A stretch of DNA of 64,000 bases. Source: DASRFA01 sp035651755. Lineage in GTDB: Bacteria > Desulfobacterota > Binatia > UBA12015. The stretch lies in contig DASRFA010000056.1 of the NCBI GenBank assembly GCA_035651755.1, positions 62,001 through 126,000 on the forward strand, in the 5' to 3' direction. Shown piece after piece: positions 61,073-64,000 of this stretch. The translations under genes and the position numbers were made by a program. The number at the start of each line of letters is the position of its first letter. Within the stretch, counting starts at the first letter, position 1. The notes under the pieces were generated by a model, which ran no database searches, was not told the DNA's origin, and was given only the letters and a program-made list of their open reading frames with translations.

Positions 61073-61081
61073 CGTTCTCCG

Positions 61082-61555
61082 CTAGGCCCGCCGTCCGAGC
61101 GCGTCGATGACCTCGCGTGGCGCCTGCACGAGCTCGATGAGCACGCCCTCACCGGAGTGCGGGAACTGCTCGTTGCCCTTGGGGTGCACGAAGCAGACGT
61201 CGTAGCCGGCGGCGCCCTTCCGGATGCCGCCCGGCGTGAAGCGCATCCCCCGCTCCTCCAGCCACTTCACGGCCGCCGCGAGATCGTCGACCCAGAGCCC
61301 GACGTGGTTCAGCGCCGGATCGTGGACGCGCGGGCTCTTGTCGGGGTCGACCGGCTGCATCAGGTCGACCTCGACCGCGTTCACGCCCGATCCGGCCTGC
61401 ACGATTTCCTCGTCCACGTTCTCGCGCTCGCTGCGATAGTTGCCCGTCGGGGTGAGACCGAGGAGGTCCACCCAAAGCTGCCGCAGCCGGCCCTTGTCGC
61501 GGCCGCCGACCGCGATCTGCTGCACGCCGAGGATCGTGAACGGGCGATTCGACAT
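61082..61555 (-). CDS. VOC family protein (glyoxalase/dioxygenase superfamily)
   Basis: The 157-residue protein has the vicinal oxygen chelate layout with two beta-alpha-beta-beta-beta modules. Module 1 starts at VQQIAVGGRDKGRLRQLWVDLLGL, and module 2 at LNHVGLWVDDLAAAVKWLEERG, ending GVLIELVQAP. Candidate metal ligands include the module-2 His (N-H-V-G) and the C-terminal Glu (I-E-L-V). Length and pattern resemble methylmalonyl-CoA epimerase or glyoxalase-like proteins, but the first module begins with Gln rather than His at its usual ligand position. Substrate unknown. Confidence 0.85.
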   Translation of the reverse strand: MSNRPFTILGVQQIAVGGRDKGRLRQLWVDLLGLTPTGNYRSERENVDEEIVQAGSGVNAVEVDLMQPVDPDKSPRVHDPALNHVGLWVDDLAAAVKWLEERGMRFTPGGIRKGAAGYDVCFVHPKGNEQFPHSGEGVLIELVQAPREVIDALGRRA

Positions 61556-61660
61556 GGCGCGAAGCCTAGGAGCCCGCTCACGTCAGGGCAAGGGTGCTTC
61601 GACGAGGGGGGGAATGGCTTCCCTCGCCTCTCGAGCCGAGCTCCTAGGCAGCGCTCGCGG

Positions 61661-61936
61661 TCACTTCGGCGTCGGCTCTCCCGGTGCAGGCTGCTTCCGG
61701 AGCGGGACCGGGTTCTTCCCGTCGCCTGTCTTCTGCATGCAGTGGCGGACACGCGCCGGCGTCGTGCCGAGCTCCTTCGCGAGCTCGTCCGCGCTCTTCG
61801 AGCCGCCGGCCTTCTCGGCCGCCGCGAGCACCTTGTCGCAGCCGACGCGCTTCTGTCCGGCGAGCGCGGGGCGCCCACCCACCATCGAAAGCGCCACCGC
61901 GGCCGCGAGCGCGACCGCCCAGATCGTTCCTCTCAT
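61661..61936 (-). CDS. Small exported protein of unknown function
   Basis: The 91-residue product has a clear signal peptide (MRGTIWAVALAAAVALSMVG, with an A-L-A cleavage site near residue 26). The mature part of ~65 residues has two cysteines (33 and 66) and a helix-turn-helix-like amphipathic stretch, ADELAKELGTTPARVRHCM. It ends in a Pro/Lys-rich tail. The two Cys could form one disulfide in the periplasm. I do not recognise a family. It lies alone between the VOC gene and the divergent thiolase gene. Confidence 0.6.
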   Translation of the reverse strand: MRGTIWAVALAAAVALSMVGGRPALAGQKRVGCDKVLAAAEKAGGSKSADELAKELGTTPARVRHCMQKTGDGKNPVPLRKQPAPGEPTPK

Positions 61937-62171
61937 GCGCCACCTCCCGTGAACACGTCGTCGGAACGCCCGACATTAGGACCGTCCCGCCCTGCGATGC
62001 AACGGCGGGCGAGACCGCGGTCGACGCGCTCGATCGTCCGCGGCCGCCGACGCCGCGGTGGGGACCCGCTTGCCCGCGGCGGCGGCCGCCGACTAGTGTT
62101 GCCGGCGTAGCCCCATCGTACCCGCTCGCCCGGCACCGGACGCTGCGGAGCAACCGGAAGGATCGCACGGC

Positions 62172-63323
62172 ATGAAGAAGGGTCGAGAAGTCTGCGTCAT
62201 CGGCGTCGGCATGACCAAGTTCGAGCGCTGCAACCGCAACTACGTCGAGCTCGTCGAGGAGGCCGTGCGCGGCGCGCTCGACATGTCGAAGACGCCGGCG
62301 GACGACTTCGAGCAGGCGTTCTGCGGCTACGTGAGCGGGATGAGCGCGCAGGGACAGCGGGCGCTCTACTCGATGGGCATGGGCGGGCTCCCGGTCTTCA
62401 ACGTGCACAACTACTGCTCGACCGGCTCGAACGCGCTCTTCCTCGGCTGGCAGGCGATCACCTCCGGCATGAGCGAGTGCGTCCTCTGCTTCGGCTTCGA
62501 GAAGATGGAGAAGGGCTCGCTCGACTCGCAGCTCGAGGGCCTCAAGCAGAACTACAAGGAGGAGGAGAAGAAGCCTCCGCAGGCGGCGGTCATGTTCGGC
62601 AACGGCGGCCGCCAGCACATGGAGCTCTACGGGACGACCAAGGAGCAGTTCGCGAAGGTGAGCGTCAAGAATCATCGGCACTCGGTGCACAACCCGCGCT
62701 CCCAGTACCGCGACCCGTGCACGCTCGAGGAAGTCCTCGCTTCGCGCGAGGTCTACGACCCGCTCACGCTCCTCCAGTGCTGCCCGACGTCCGACGGCGC
62801 CGCCGCCGCGATCCTGTGCTCCGAGGACTACGCCAAGCGCCACGGCATCTCGAACCCCGTCAAGCTGATCGGCATGTCGATGCAGACCGATCGCCCGGAG
62901 GACTGGAACCTCGGCTTCCTCGGCATGATCGGCGTCGGCATGTCGCGGCGGGCCGCGCAGAACGTCTACGACATGAGCGGCTACGGCCCGAAGGACGTCG
63001 ACGTCATCGAGCTCCACGACTGCTTCTCCACCAACGAGCTCGTCACCTACGAGTCGCTCCAGCTCTGCCCCGAGGGCCAGGGCGGCCGGCTGATCGACGA
63101 GGACCAGGTGACGTACGGCGGCAAGTGGGTCGTGAACCCGTCGGGAGGCCTGCTCTCCAAAGGCCACCCCCTCGGCGCGACCGGCATCGGCCAGTGCTTC
63201 GAGCTCACGAGCCAGCTGCTCGGGAGCTGCGAGCAGCGTCAGGTCGCGGGCGCGAAGATCGCGCTGCAGCACAACGTCGGTCTCGGCGGCGCGTGCGTGG
63301 TCGCCATGTACAAGCGCGGCTGA
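62172..63323 (+). CDS. Thiolase-fold lipid-transfer protein (SCP-x thiolase-like)
   Basis: The 383-residue protein has the thiolase fold of the SCP-x/Ltp group, starting VCVIGVGMTKFERCNRNYVEL. The nucleophile Cys is present in HNYCSTGSNAL. The C-terminal half keeps VIELHDCFSTNEL and the GHPLGATG loop (LLSKGHPLGATGIGQ), and ends HNVGLGGACVVAMY. Members act as 3-ketoacyl-CoA thiolases for branched or sterol side chains, or as retro-aldolases (Ltp2-like) with a partner DUF35 protein; no DUF35 gene is visible. It is followed 27 bases later by an acyl-CoA thioesterase-type gene, a plausible pair in acyl-CoA metabolism. No strong ribosome-binding site beyond GGAAGGA upstream. Confidence 0.9.
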   Translation: MKKGREVCVIGVGMTKFERCNRNYVELVEEAVRGALDMSKTPADDFEQAFCGYVSGMSAQGQRALYSMGMGGLPVFNVHNYCSTGSNALFLGWQAITSGMSECVLCFGFEKMEKGSLDSQLEGLKQNYKEEEKKPPQAAVMFGNGGRQHMELYGTTKEQFAKVSVKNHRHSVHNPRSQYRDPCTLEEVLASREVYDPLTLLQCCPTSDGAAAAILCSEDYAKRHGISNPVKLIGMSMQTDRPEDWNLGFLGMIGVGMSRRAAQNVYDMSGYGPKDVDVIELHDCFSTNELVTYESLQLCPEGQGGRLIDEDQVTYGGKWVVNPSGGLLSKGHPLGATGIGQCFELTSQLLGSCEQRQVAGAKIALQHNVGLGGACVVAMYKRG

Positions 63324-63350
63324 GAGCGCCTTCGGTCGGGCGCCGACGGA

Positions 63351-64000
63351 GTGTTCCAGTTCGACGAGGATACGCGCGTCGCACCCGCCGGCGACGGCGT
63401 CTTCACCGGCACGATCAGCGACCGCTGGGGCATCGGCGCCGTCCCGAACGGCGGCTACGTGCTCGCGGTCGCGATGTCGGCGCTCCGCTCCGCATCGAAC
63501 GGCCTCGACCCGCTGACCGTGACGGCCCACTACCTGCGACCCGCGCGGCCCGGGCCGGCCCGGATCGCGGTCGAGATCGTGAAGGCGGGCCGGAGCTACA
63601 CCACCGCCGCGGCGCGCGTGATTCAGGACGGGGGCGAGGCGGTGCGCGTCCTCGCGACCTACGGTCGCCTCGGCGACACGCTCGACACGCGGTACCTCGC
63701 GGCCGCGCCACCCGCATGCGCGCCGCGCGAGCGCGGGTACGCGCGCAGCGGCGATGCCGCCATGGGGATCACGCAGCGCTTCGAGCACCGGCTCGATCCG
63801 TCGACCGCGGGCTTCCAGCGCGGGCGGCCGACCGGCCGGGCCGAGGTCGTCGGATGGATTCGCTTCGCCGACGGACGACCGCCCGACGTCCACTGCCTCG
63901 GGCTCGTCGCCGATGCCTTCCCGCCCTCCGTGTTCGAGGTCCTCGAGCGCGGCTGGGTGCCGACGATCGAGCTCACCGTGCACGTGCGCGCTCGCCCGAC
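63351..64000 (+). CDS. Acyl-CoA thioesterase family protein (3' partial)
   Basis: An open frame begins with GTG at 63351 and runs off the window after ~216 codons with no stop. It shows the TesB-like double-hotdog pattern of actinobacterial-style thioesterases: residues ~18-35 with W-G-I-G-A-V-P-N-G-G-Y-V-L-A, then DPLTVTAHYLRPARPGPARI, VKAGRSYTTAAARVIQDG and VRVLATYGRLG, and a second-domain region with GWIRFADGRPPDVHCLGLVA. It would hydrolyse acyl-CoAs. It follows the thiolase-like gene by 27 bases and is probably cotranscribed. The GTG start is inferred from the domain's usual N-terminus. Confidence 0.8.
   Translation, partial: MFQFDEDTRVAPAGDGVFTGTISDRWGIGAVPNGGYVLAVAMSALRSASNGLDPLTVTAHYLRPARPGPARIAVEIVKAGRSYTTAAARVIQDGGEAVRVLATYGRLGDTLDTRYLAAAPPACAPRERGYARSGDAAMGITQRFEHRLDPSTAGFQRGRPTGRAEVVGWIRFADGRPPDVHCLGLVADAFPPSVFEVLERGWVPTIELTVHVRARP

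Noticed and set aside
1..64000. Search for tRNA, rRNA, CRISPR arrays, transposases, integrases and phage genes.
   Set aside because: Nothing with the expected structure or motifs was seen on either strand; the Uma2 gene is the only mobile-element-like family and shows no flanking repeats.

Overview
The window is very GC-rich, has third-position G/C bias in every gene, and is packed with short intergenic gaps and four-base stop/start overlaps. I see no rRNA, tRNA, CRISPR array, insertion sequence or phage gene. The gene families suggest a free-living Gram-negative bacterium: outer-membrane efflux lipoprotein, RND pumps, sigma-54 activators, COQ4-like protein, many acyl-CoA and redox enzymes. 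A cysteine-rich secreted protein of a kind common in Myxococcota/Desulfobacterota/Binatota-type genomes points to a deltaproteobacteria-like or Binatota-like lineage. That placement is inference.

Layout. 1-13 kb holds the end of a cysteine-rich secreted protein, a flavin-dependent monooxygenase/acyl-CoA dehydrogenase-like enzyme, a Kef-type antiporter, a lipoprotein, an amidase, a TetR regulator divergent from a COQ4-like gene, a deazaflavin-type nitroreductase homologue, a molybdopterin oxidoreductase, and a double-NTF2 protein divergent from a MocR regulator. 13-25 kb holds a large secreted subtilase, a Baeyer-Villiger-type monooxygenase divergent from an AraC regulator, an IPT/beta-propeller exported protein, and a 1158-residue hybrid kinase with two complete kinase cores. 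24.7-30.6 kb is a tight operon: metallo-beta-lactamase-fold hydrolase, Gfo/Idh/MocA oxidoreductase, SDR, a ketosteroid isomerase with all three catalytic residues, and a sulfotransferase, followed by an MFS transporter. It looks like a steroid or related isoprenoid modification unit.

30.6-42.7 kb carries an orphan membrane histidine kinase and a five-gene TetR-adaptor-RND-RND-outer membrane factor operon in which every junction is a four-base overlap; the TetR gene is preceded by two operator-like inverted repeats. A 766-bp gene-free stretch follows. 43.4-49.4 kb holds a single-domain response regulator coupled to a wax-ester-synthase-like protein with a degraded active-site motif, a sigma-54 two-component pair, and a ROK-like sugar kinase homologue whose two halves are in permuted order. 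49.6-64 kb holds a hydantoinase A, an MgtE channel, a DUF899 protein, a GAF sigma-54 activator, PlsC, MetF, a cupin, acyl-CoA dehydrogenase, Uma2 nuclease, VOC protein, SCP-x-like thiolase and the start of an acyl-CoA thioesterase.

The strongest candidates for something under-described are the permuted ROK protein, the receiver plus pseudo-acyltransferase pair, and the steroid-type operon with its atypical metallo-hydrolase.
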